Shown here piece after piece: positions 1-5,358 of a DNA stretch of 5,358 bases. The notes under the pieces were generated by a model that was not told the origin of the DNA, did not search any database, and saw only the letters and a list, made by a program, of their open reading frames with translations. The DNA comes from Chloroflexota bacterium (GTDB lineage: Bacteria; Chloroflexota; Limnocylindria; QHBO01), in the NCBI GenBank assembly GCA_013694795.1, contig JACDBS010000244.1:1-5358 (forward strand). The letters run 5' to 3'. Within the stretch, counting starts at the first letter, position 1, and each line of letters begins with the position of its first letter. Both the position numbers and the translations under genes were made by a program.

Positions 1-369
1 GCCCCACAGCCGGCGCCAGGCGGCGGAGCCGCCCCGGCACCGCGTCCGGCCGCTCAGGTCGCGCCCATGCCAACCTCCGAGCCGGAGCGGGAGCCCACGA
101 TCGTCATGGTCGACGCTCCGCAACGTCCGGTATCGACTACCGGGATCGATGGCGTGGCCATGGTCGTCTCGACGCCGTCCAGCACCAGCATGACGGCCAA
201 CCTGCGGGCTGACGAGATCGCAGCCATGCGTGCGGCGTCCATGCCTGCCCCCTACAAGGCTCCTGCCGTCTTGGCCCGCGCCAACATGCAGGTTGCCGCC
301 GCGGCACCTGCCCGGTCGGGTCTGCTCGACGGCCTCCTCGGCACGGTTCTCGGCTTCCTGTTCGGCTGA
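1..369 (+). CDS. C-terminal part of an unidentified Ala/Pro-rich protein (5' end outside window)
   Basis: The frame is open from the first base of the window to a TGA at 367-369, giving 122 visible residues. An ATG at 67 could be a start, but no Shine-Dalgarno or TANNNT box precedes it and the frame stays open upstream, so I treat the gene as cut by the window edge. The first 40 or so residues are low-complexity Ala/Pro/Gly/Gln (APQPAPGGGAAPAPRP and onward), like a disordered linker. The middle has no motif I recognise. The last 15 residues (LLDGLLGTVLGFLFG) are hydrophobic and Gly/Leu-rich, which could be a short membrane-associating or self-associating tail. Third codon positions are mostly G or C, but less strictly than in the downstream genes, so coding status is likely rather than certain. 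I cannot assign a function. It may be a surface or secreted protein, but no signal peptide is visible here. Confidence 0.5.
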   Translation, partial: APQPAPGGGAAPAPRPAAQVAPMPTSEPEREPTIVMVDAPQRPVSTTGIDGVAMVVSTPSSTSMTANLRADEIAAMRAASMPAPYKAPAVLARANMQVAAAAPARSGLLDGLLGTVLGFLFG

Positions 370-380
370 CCGCGGCTGAG

Positions 381-405
381 GTTTGACCCATACCACGGGT
401 CAAAC
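381..405 (-). repeat. Palindromic repeat copy 1 (perfect 9-bp arms)
   Basis: GTTTGACCC (381-389) and GGGTCAAAC (397-405) are perfect reverse complements around a 7-nt spacer ATACCAC. The spacer read on the - strand is GTGGTAT, close to the GTGGTGC and GTGATGC spacers of the other two copies, so this copy is in inverted orientation to them. It begins 11 bp after the stop codon of the upstream gene. As RNA it would form a stable hairpin, but no U-tract follows (the next bases are AGCACC), so it is not a canonical intrinsic terminator. Confidence 0.85.
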
Positions 406-410
406 AGCAC

Positions 411-420
411 CGGAGGTCGG
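411..420 (+). repeat. Short direct repeat CGGAGGTYGG, first copy (second at 472-481)
   Basis: CGGAGGTCGG at 411-420 recurs as CGGAGGTTGG at 472-481. Each lies 4-5 bp downstream of a 25-bp palindrome unit (copies 1 and 2), which hints that the repeated unit may be somewhat longer than the palindrome. No matching element follows copy 3. A 10-bp near-match in GC-rich DNA could also be chance. Confidence 0.35.
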
Positions 421-442
421 TGTCCGTCCGGACTACGCCGTC

Positions 443-467
443 AATTGACCCGTGGTGCGGGTGGAGT
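443..467 (+). repeat. Palindromic repeat copy 2 (degenerate right arm)
   Basis: The core TTGACCC (445-451), spacer GTGGTGC (452-458) and GGGT (459-462) match the family, but the outer right arm has diverged (GGAG in place of CAAA). The remaining symmetric stem is ACCCG (448-452) with CGGGT (458-462) around a 5-nt loop TGGTG. Positions 438-462 match 488-512 of copy 3 at 21 of 25 positions. Similarity therefore extends slightly left of the palindrome. Confidence 0.75.
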
Positions 468-492
468 GCGTCGGAGGTTGGCTTCCTCGGTC

Positions 493-517
493 GTTTGACC
501 CGTGATGCGGGTCAGAG
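493..517 (+). repeat. Palindromic repeat copy 3
   Basis: The left arm GTTTGACCC (493-501) is identical to that of copy 1. The spacer is GTGATGC and the right arm begins GGGTCA (509-514) before diverging. The symmetric stem TGACCCG (496-502) with CGGGTCA (508-514) has 7 bp around the loop TGATG. It starts 50 bp after copy 2, which itself starts 62 bp after copy 1. It ends about 66 bp before the -10 box of the ABC operon. Confidence 0.8.
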
Positions 518-529
518 GCTGCGGACCCG
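508..529 (+). other. Possible alternative hairpin overlapping repeat copy 3
   Basis: CGGGTC (508-513) is complementary to GACCCG (524-529) across a 10-nt loop. The first arm is also the right arm of the copy 3 hairpin, so the two structures would exclude each other in RNA. The region lies upstream of the proposed transcription start at 596, so it would be transcribed only by readthrough from upstream. A second reading is that GACCCG is a leftover half-site of the palindrome family. Confidence 0.3.
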
Positions 530-582
530 ACCTTCATCGGCCCATGTACGCCATCGGTCCTCGTACGCCGCGCGCCGCCCGG

Positions 583-595
583 TAGACTCCAACCG
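583..595 (+). promoter_or_regulatory. Leaderless promoter -10 box for the ABC operon
   Basis: TAGACT at 583-588 fits the TANNNT -10 consensus. It is followed by exactly 7 nt (CCAACCG) and then the ATG at 596, so transcription would begin at or within a base or two of the start codon. There is no Shine-Dalgarno upstream of this ATG, as expected of a leaderless mRNA. No good -35 hexamer is seen near 560-566, which is common for this promoter class in high-GC bacteria. Confidence 0.6.
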
Positions 596-1342
596 ATGGC
601 AGTGATCCTCGAGGCTCGCGACCTCGTCAAGCGCTATCCCCTTGGCGAAGCCGAGGTCGACGCCCTCCGCGGCGTCTCCCTCGCCGTCGAGCAGGGCGAA
701 TTCGTGGCCATCATGGGGGCGTCGGGCTCCGGCAAGTCGACCATGCTTCACCTGCTCGGCGGGCTTGACCTGCCGACCTCGGGCGAGGTGGTGATCGACG
801 GGATCAGCATTTCCGCGCTGGACGAGGAGCATCGGACCCTGACCCGGCGCGCCAAGACAGGTTTCGTCTTCCAGTTCTTCAACCTCATCCCGCTCCTCAG
901 CGTGGGGGAGAACGTGGCACTGCCCTTCCTCATCGCAGGTGATCCGGCCTCCCGCCATCGCGAACGGATCGCGGAGCTGCTCGCGCTGGTGGGCCTGGTC
1001 GACAAGGCCGATCATCGGCCGGATCAGCTCTCCGCCGGCGAGCAGCAACGGGTTGCCCTTGCGAGGGCGCTGGCCACGAAGCCAGCCATCCTCCTTGCCG
1101 ATGAGCCGACCGGCAACCTCGACTACACCACCGGCACCGAGATCCTGGACCTCCTCTGGGACTCAGCCGATCGCCTAGGCCAGACCATCATCCTGGTCAC
1201 CCACGACGCCCGAGCCGCGGCCTATGCCGACCGCGTGCTGGTGGTCCGCGACGGCGAGATCCGTGACGAGATTGCCCTCGGCCGGCGCAAGGACCACGAG
1301 GCGCGCCCGCTCATTCGCCGTCTCGCAGAGCTCGGACTGTAA
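596..1342 (+). CDS. ABC transporter ATP-binding protein, MacB/LolD (YbbA) type
   Basis: This cytosolic ATPase subunit (248 aa) would power the permease encoded 6 bp downstream. All nucleotide-binding elements are present and in order: A-loop Tyr14, Walker A GASGSGKST (41-49), Q-loop VFQFFNLIP (91-99, Gln93), signature LSAGEQQRVALARAL (145-159, with LSAGE instead of LSGGQ), Walker B ILLADEP (165-171, catalytic Glu170), D-loop GNLD (173-176) and H-loop His203. The 'FQFFNLIP...VGENVALP' stretch is typical of the MacB/LolD/FtsE group, which drives mechanotransmission-type rather than channel-type exporters. Length is slightly above the roughly 220-235 aa norm because of a charged C-terminal tail (about 225-248). 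The ATG at 596 is supported by the TANNNT box 7 nt upstream and gives the expected short N-terminus before the first strand. The substrate cannot be told from this subunit. Confidence 0.95.
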   Translation: MAVILEARDLVKRYPLGEAEVDALRGVSLAVEQGEFVAIMGASGSGKSTMLHLLGGLDLPTSGEVVIDGISISALDEEHRTLTRRAKTGFVFQFFNLIPLLSVGENVALPFLIAGDPASRHRERIAELLALVGLVDKADHRPDQLSAGEQQRVALARALATKPAILLADEPTGNLDYTTGTEILDLLWDSADRLGQTIILVTHDARAAAYADRVLVVRDGEIRDEIALGRRKDHEARPLIRRLAELGL

Positions 1343-1348
1343 AGACCC

Positions 1349-3886
1349 ATGCGCCTGGCGACGATCGCCTGGCGCGGGCTCCTGGCCCGCCCCCTGCGCA
1401 CCGCCCTTGCGATTGTCGGGATCGCCCTTGGCGTCGCGGTCGTGACGGCCACCATCATCACCGGCTCCTCGTCCGAGCAGGCGCTGCGCAGCGCAACCGC
1501 CGACCTGTTGGGTCGCGCAGATCTCCGACTCCGCGCCTTCGACGACGCGGGCTTCCGGCCCCGTACCATCCAGGCGCTGCGCGCCCTGCCCAATGTCGAG
1601 GCCGTCGCGCCGGTATCGGAGCGCCGCCTCACCGTGTCCACCACCCCGGGAGACAACGAGCGCGTCTTCACGCTCCTGGTCATGGGCATCGATCCCGAGG
1701 CCGATGCGCTGGTACGCGATCCTCGGCTGGACAGCGGCGTGCCGCTCTCGGCCGACAGCCCGACGGATGTGCTGGCCCCCGCGTCGTGGGTCTCGCGCAA
1801 CGGGCTGGAGCTGGGTGACCAGCTCCTGCTCGCCGGGCGTCGGGAGGGGATGCCGCCGCTGCGGATCATCGGCCTCATGGCCGACACCGGCCTTGCCGCT
1901 CGCGAGAATGGCGATCTCCTGATCCTGTCGCGCACGACCCTGGATGAGTCATTCGGCGTGCCAGCCCCCATTCGCTACCTGGATCTCGACCTCGGCGACG
2001 AGCCGGATGAAGCGGCCATCGAGCGCGTCACCGCCACCCTGGACGAGCCGTTCGTGGTCGAGACCGAGGCCGATGCGGCCGCCCCGCTGGCCTCGGCGCA
2101 GGAGGGCTTCGTGGGCGTCGCCCTACTGTTCGGCCTGGTGTCGCTGGTGCTCGGCGCGTTCCTGGTCGGCAACACGATGGCTATGACGGTCGGCGAGCGG
2201 ACGCGCGAGCTGGGCCTGTTGCGCGCCGCCGGCACCACCTCGCGCCAGGTGCTCGGCATCGTGCTGCGCCAGGCGGCGGCGCTCGGCGTCCTCGGCAGCG
2301 CGCTCGGGATTGTCGCCGGCATCGTCCTCGCCGCGGGGATGATCGGCTTCCTCTCCTCTACGCGTGCCGTGCTGGTGGTCGGCCTTCCGCTGCCCATAGG
2401 CGGGCTGCTCGTGGCATTCGCGCTGGGCTTGGGGGTGACGCTGGTCGGGGCGCTCGTTCCCGCCATGCGTGCGGCGCGTCTCTCGCCGCTCGAGGCCCTG
2501 CGCCCGTCTCGCCGTACGGACCGCGGGCTGCTCGACCGCCTGCGCCCGCTCATCGTGGCCGAGCTGGTGGTGGTCGCGGCGGCCATGCTGCTGGTGGCGG
2601 TGAGCGGCATCCGGACGCCCATCCTGCCGGTGCTCCTCTCCCTGGGACTCCTGATCGGCGGTGCGGTGGCGGCGGCATTCGTGCTCGAGCCGCTGAGCAG
2701 GATCACCGGCCGCCCGTTCGAGCGGTTCTTCGGCGCGCAGGGCAGGCTGGGCCGCGCGAATCTGTCGCGCGATCGGGTCCGGACCGGCCTGACGGTCGGC
2801 GCCATGATGATCGCGCTGGCCGCGGTCGTCGCGCTGGGCACGGTGGCCGAGTCCGCCCGCGCCGGCACCGAGCGCCGGGTCGCCTCCATCCTTCCCGGCG
2901 GCCACGCCATCCGCGTCGGCCTGCCGCTCGACGCCGAGACCTTCCGTCCGACCTTCGAGGCGACCGTGGGCGTCGAGGTGGCGAGTCCCGTGCTGGATGT
3001 GCCGGTCGTCCGCGTCACCGATGGCGACCAGGAGGAAGCCGCCCTGGCCGGCATCGACCCCAACGTCTTCGACGACGAGAACGCGCTCATCATCAGTGGG
3101 GCACCTCGCGCCGATGCCTACGCCGCGCTGCGCGCTGGCGGCGCGGTGTTCGTGCCGGAGTCGCTCGCCAGGCGAGTGGGGATTGCGGTTGGCGACGTGA
3201 TGGGCCTGGCTCTGCCGGGCGGCGAGATCCACGAGCTGGCCGTCGCCGGGCTGGTAGAGTTCTCGCTGCCGGCGCGGACCGCCGACGGCGCGCTGCTGGT
3301 CAGCACGGCCGACGCGCGCGACCTGTTCGGCGTGACGGCGGCCTCGCTGTGGATCATGGTGCCGCAGGCGGACGTTCCGTCTTCCGTGTTCGCCGCCGCG
3401 GTGCGCGAGACGGCGGTCCAACTGGCCGCCGAGCCGCTGACGGCACGCGACCTGGCCGTGGAGCTGTCGCGCTCGCTCGATCGGCTCATCGGTCTCTTCG
3501 ACGCCCTGGCGCTCATCGCGGTCGTCATCGGTGCCCTGGGCATCGTCAACACCCTGGGCGTCGGCATTGGCGAGCGCGTGCGCGAGATCGCCATCCTGCG
3601 CTCGCACGGCATGACCGTTGGGCAGGTGCAGGCCATGGTCGTCGCCGAGGCCGCCATGATGGGTGCCATCGCCGGGGTGCTGGCCATCGTCACCGGGCTG
3701 CTGGTGGCGTTCATGCTGGTGAACGGCGGCGCATCGGCCGAGCTGGCTGCCGGCCTGCGGCTGCCATGGCCATTGCTGGTGGCCGTCCTGCTGGTGGGGA
3801 CCGGCGTTGCCGCCCTGGCCGGCCTCTATCCGGCGCGGGTGGCGGCATCGCTGCCCATTGTCCGCAACCTGAAGCACTTCGAGTAG
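1349..3886 (+). CDS. Two-module FtsX/MacB-type ABC transporter permease (YbbP-like, 10 TM)
   Basis: This membrane subunit (845 aa) pairs with the ATPase just upstream. Likely helices by hydropathy are at about 19-39, 254-276, 302-332, 350-372, 401-418, 425-446, 481-499, 715-737, 763-790 and 807-828. Two large extracytoplasmic domains of similar size (about 40-253 and 500-714) each sit between the first and second helix of an FtsX module. Each module carries the cytoplasmic coupling-helix motif: GERTRELGLLRAAGTTSRQV (282-301) and GERVREIAILRSHGMTVGQV (741-760). PAMRAARLSPLEALR (371-385) and YPARVAASLPIVRNL (827-841) are the usual module ends. The 4+2+4 layout matches E. coli YbbP (about 800 aa), so one chain probably forms both halves of the transporter. 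Type VII ABC systems move lipoproteins, lipids, peptides or drugs out of the membrane by conformational coupling. The substrate here is unknown. The ATG follows the ATPase stop by 6 bp with no clear Shine-Dalgarno, so translational coupling is likely. Confidence 0.93.
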   Translation: MRLATIAWRGLLARPLRTALAIVGIALGVAVVTATIITGSSSEQALRSATADLLGRADLRLRAFDDAGFRPRTIQALRALPNVEAVAPVSERRLTVSTTPGDNERVFTLLVMGIDPEADALVRDPRLDSGVPLSADSPTDVLAPASWVSRNGLELGDQLLLAGRREGMPPLRIIGLMADTGLAARENGDLLILSRTTLDESFGVPAPIRYLDLDLGDEPDEAAIERVTATLDEPFVVETEADAAAPLASAQEGFVGVALLFGLVSLVLGAFLVGNTMAMTVGERTRELGLLRAAGTTSRQVLGIVLRQAAALGVLGSALGIVAGIVLAAGMIGFLSSTRAVLVVGLPLPIGGLLVAFALGLGVTLVGALVPAMRAARLSPLEALRPSRRTDRGLLDRLRPLIVAELVVVAAAMLLVAVSGIRTPILPVLLSLGLLIGGAVAAAFVLEPLSRITGRPFERFFGAQGRLGRANLSRDRVRTGLTVGAMMIALAAVVALGTVAESARAGTERRVASILPGGHAIRVGLPLDAETFRPTFEATVGVEVASPVLDVPVVRVTDGDQEEAALAGIDPNVFDDENALIISGAPRADAYAALRAGGAVFVPESLARRVGIAVGDVMGLALPGGEIHELAVAGLVEFSLPARTADGALLVSTADARDLFGVTAASLWIMVPQADVPSSVFAAAVRETAVQLAAEPLTARDLAVELSRSLDRLIGLFDALALIAVVIGALGIVNTLGVGIGERVREIAILRSHGMTVGQVQAMVVAEAAMMGAIAGVLAIVTGLLVAFMLVNGGASAELAAGLRLPWPLLVAVLLVGTGVAALAGLYPARVAASLPIVRNLKHFE

Positions 3887-3890
3887 GAGG
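3885..3890 (+). promoter_or_regulatory. Strong Shine-Dalgarno for the PPC/DUF296 gene
   Basis: AGGAGG overlaps the TAG stop of the permease gene and lies 4 nt (ACCG) before the ATG at 3895. It fixes this start, even though the same frame is open far upstream (an ATG at 3349 in frame lies inside the permease gene). It contrasts with the two upstream genes, which show no Shine-Dalgarno. Confidence 0.8.
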
Positions 3891-3894
3891 ACCG

Positions 3895-4323
3895 ATGCCG
3901 GCCGGATTCACCGAGATCAACGCCGGACGCGGTTTCGTTGGCCGGCTGGCGACGGGTGGCGACCTCGTCGAGGAGATCGAGCGCTTCTGCGCGGAGCACG
4001 GCATCCTCGCCGCGCAGGTGACCGTCATTGGTGCCGTGCGTCGCGCCTGCTACGCCTACTACGAGCAGCACGATCGTCGCTACCGCGAGCTCCAGACCGA
4101 TACGCACCACGAGATCGTGGGCTTCACCGGCAATATCTCGCTGCGGGAAGACCGGCCCTTCCTCCACGCGCACGCCACCTTCGCCGATGCTTCCGGCGCG
4201 ACCGTCGGCGGCCACCTCCTGCGCGGCTGCGAGGTCTTCGCTGCCGAGGTCATGATCCGCGAGATCACCGGGGTCTCGCTCGTGCGCGTCCACGACGACG
4301 AGACGGGCCTCGCGCTCTGGTGA
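3895..4323 (+). CDS. PPC/DUF296 domain protein
   Basis: A 142-aa protein that is essentially one PPC (plants and prokaryotes conserved, DUF296) domain. Recognisable landmarks in order are GFVGRLATGGDLVEEIERFCAE (13-34), the VIGAVRRACYAYY strand region (44-56), GFTGNISL (76-83), the His pair in FLHAHATFAD (89-98; His91, His93) and VGGHLLRGCEVFAAEVMI (104-121; His107). The three histidines are the expected metal-binding set of prokaryotic members, and family structures are trimers. There is no signal peptide, membrane helix or AT-hook, so it should be a soluble cytoplasmic protein. Databases often label such proteins DNA-binding by analogy with plant AHL proteins, but bacterial function is not settled. 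The start is set by the AGGAGG at 3885-3890. The 8-bp gap to the permease suggests co-transcription. Its role with the exporter is unknown. Confidence 0.9.
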   Translation: MPAGFTEINAGRGFVGRLATGGDLVEEIERFCAEHGILAAQVTVIGAVRRACYAYYEQHDRRYRELQTDTHHEIVGFTGNISLREDRPFLHAHATFADASGATVGGHLLRGCEVFAAEVMIREITGVSLVRVHDDETGLALW

Positions 4324-4332
4324 CTCGATCGT
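4324..4332. other. 9-bp gap between convergent stop codons
   Basis: The TGA of the PPC/DUF296 gene (4321-4323) and the TGA of the CDF gene (4333-4335, - strand) face each other with 9 bp between. No hairpin with a T-tract is visible here. Any terminator must lie inside one of the coding regions, or the two transcripts overlap. Confidence 0.8.
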
Positions 4333-5358
4333 TCAGCCCGAGCGCCTGGAAGCGCCGCGATGGTGGGCGGTACCACCGTGGAGGTCGTCGCCGGAGTGGC
4401 CGCACGGGTCGACGTGGACGATGATCGAGGCCAGCTTGGGTTGGGCGTGGAAGAGGCGGTGTCGAACCTCCTCCGCCAGTCTGTGGCTGTCGCGCGTCGG
4501 CAGATCCTCGTCAACCACGATGCGCATGTCGGCCTCCAGGCGGTGGCCGAGCCATCGCAGTCGCACATCGTCCACCTGTTGGACGCCGTGGACGATGGCG
4601 GCCTCGTGGGTGAGCCTCTGAACCACGTCCGGGTCGGCAGCATCCATGAGCCGATGCCACATCTGGATCCCCGCGTCCTTGAGCACAAACAGAATGGCGA
4701 CCGTGATGCCGAGGCCGACCAGCGGATCGGCCAGCGGGAAGCCGGCCATCACGCCGATGGCGCCGATCAAGACCGCCAGGCTGGTGAAGCCGTCGGCCCG
4801 CGCGTGGTAGCCGTCGGCAACCAGCGCCGCAGACCCGATCTCGTTGCCGACCCGAATGCGGAAGATGGCGACCGCCTCGTTGCCGGCGAAGCCGACGATG
4901 GCGGCCGCGATCACCCAGCCCAGGTTCGCGATCGGCTGCGGATCCAGCAGGCGCTGTACCGACTCCCAGCCGGCCAGGCCGGCTGAGGCGGCGATCATGA
5001 GCACGATGAACACCCCTGCCAGATCCTCGGCGCGTCCGTAGCCGTAGGTATAGCGGCTGGTGGCCGCCCGCCGTCCGAGGACAAAGGCGATCCACAGCGG
5101 GACCGCGGTGAGCGCGTCGGAGAAGTTGTGAATCGTGTCCGCCAGCAACGCCACCGAGCCGCTGATCAGCACGACCACGACCTGGAAGCCGGCCGTCGCG
5201 AGCAGGCCGAGGAGCGAGACCTTCAGCGCCCAGATGCCGCGCGCGCTCGACTCCAGCTGCGCATCGACGCTGTCGGCGGCGTCGTGGCTGTGAGGTCTCA
5301 GCAGGCCTCGGACCTGACCCCACAGGCCCTCACGCCCGTGCGCGTCATGGTCGTGGTC
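4333..5358 (-). CDS. Cation diffusion facilitator (zinc-type) efflux transporter, N-terminus cut by window edge
   Basis: The frame is open from the window edge to the stop at 4333-4335, giving 341 visible residues (counted from the edge). A GTG at 5176-5178 is only an internal codon in the first membrane helix and cannot be the start. The N-terminus begins with a His/Asp-rich run (DHDHDAHG) and then RPHSHDAADSVDAQLESS. Six helices follow. The second carries LLADTIHNFSDA (71-82) and the fifth ALVADGYHARADGFTS (178-193). This gives the HxxxD pairs His77/Asp81 and His185/Asp189, the four metal ligands typical of Zn2+ (also Cd2+ or Co2+) CDF exporters. YGYGRAEDLAG (105-115) is the conserved loop after helix 2. 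From about residue 240 there is a cytoplasmic ferredoxin-like dimerisation domain, then a His-containing tail (HSGDDLHGGTAHH, 321-333). Such proteins work as dimers, exchanging cytosolic metal for protons. Its promoter lies outside the window. Confidence 0.94.
   Translation of the reverse strand, partial: DHDHDAHGREGLWGQVRGLLRPHSHDAADSVDAQLESSARGIWALKVSLLGLLATAGFQVVVVLISGSVALLADTIHNFSDALTAVPLWIAFVLGRRAATSRYTYGYGRAEDLAGVFIVLMIAASAGLAGWESVQRLLDPQPIANLGWVIAAAIVGFAGNEAVAIFRIRVGNEIGSAALVADGYHARADGFTSLAVLIGAIGVMAGFPLADPLVGLGITVAILFVLKDAGIQMWHRLMDAADPDVVQRLTHEAAIVHGVQQVDDVRLRWLGHRLEADMRIVVDEDLPTRDSHRLAEEVRHRLFHAQPKLASIIVHVDPCGHSGDDLHGGTAHHRGASRRSG

Larger units (their letters stand above)
370..595. 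other. Intergenic region with palindromic repeats and promoter
   Basis: This 226-bp gap between the Ala/Pro-rich gene and the ABC operon shows no convincing gene. It holds three copies of one palindrome family (381-405, 443-467, 493-517), a short direct repeat CGGAGGTYGG at 411-420 and 472-481, an overlapping alternative hairpin (508-529), and a leaderless promoter box next to the ATG at 596. The short open frames crossing it on either strand overlap the repeats and look like chance products of high GC. Confidence 0.7.

Noticed and set aside
381..405. Intrinsic transcription terminator after the Ala/Pro-rich gene
   Set aside because: The hairpin is good but no T-tract follows, and two further copies of the same element occur downstream, one only 66 bp from a promoter, so a terminator call is not supported.
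381..517. CRISPR array
   Set aside because: There are only three units, they are in mixed orientation with diverged arms and unequal spacing (62 and 50 bp), and no cas gene is present.
445..523. Sigma-70 promoters using TTGACC within the repeats as a -35 box
   Set aside because: The bases about 17 bp downstream of the TTGACC in copies 2 and 3 (around 468-473 and 518-523) are GC-rich and do not resemble a -10 hexamer.
512..1048. - strand open frame overlapping the ATPase and the promoter region
   Set aside because: It is antisense to an unambiguous ABC ATPase and its translation shows no recognisable domain.
2123..3877. Very long open frame (584 codons) on the - strand opposite the permease
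   Set aside because: It lies wholly antisense to a clear FtsX permease, and its product is dominated by His, Arg, Gln, Asp and Gly with no domain, as expected of a shadow frame in GC-rich DNA.
3349..3894. In-frame N-terminal extension of the PPC/DUF296 gene from an ATG at 3349
   Set aside because: This part overlaps the permease coding sequence in another frame and translates to Arg/Gly/His-rich sequence. The AGGAGG before the ATG at 3895 and the match to the domain's usual N-terminus set the real start.
4333..5178. CDF gene starting at the GTG at 5176-5178
   Set aside because: The frame continues to the window edge and encodes the rest of the first helix plus the typical His-rich N-terminus, so the GTG is internal.

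Overview
This is a high-GC (by eye about 70% or more) bacterial window with four protein-coding genes. Three are on the + strand: the 3' end of an unidentified Ala/Pro-rich protein, a two-gene ABC exporter, and a small PPC/DUF296-domain gene that follows in the same probable operon. The fourth, on the - strand, is a cation diffusion facilitator (CDF) metal exporter that runs off the right edge. The GC content, a perfect leaderless promoter layout (TANNNT, then 7 nt, then ATG) and the protein style suggest a Chloroflexota or Actinomycetota-like soil or water bacterium. That placement is an impression from the sequence, not a measurement.

Layout: 1-369 is the C-terminal part of the Ala/Pro-rich protein. 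370-595 is a gene-free stretch with three copies of a palindromic repeat (arms GTTTGACCC and GGGTCAAAC around a 7-nt spacer), followed by the leaderless promoter. 596-1342 is a MacB/LolD-type ATPase and 1349-3886 its 10-TM, two-module FtsX-type permease. 3895-4323 is the PPC/DUF296 protein, which has a strong Shine-Dalgarno overlapping the permease stop. Its stop lies only 9 bp from the stop of the convergent CDF gene (4333-5358, - strand, N-terminus cut by the window edge).

How they may work together: the ATPase and permease together supply every part of a type VII (MacB-fold) ABC transporter. The permease carries both halves in one chain, as in the YbbP type, and no MacA-like adaptor lies in the window. 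The PPC/DUF296 protein is probably co-transcribed, but its role is not known. The CDF protein has the HxxxD/HxxxD metal site of zinc-type exporters and is transcribed independently. Nothing in the window is clearly a new system. The least explained element is the three-copy palindrome family in front of the ABC operon.
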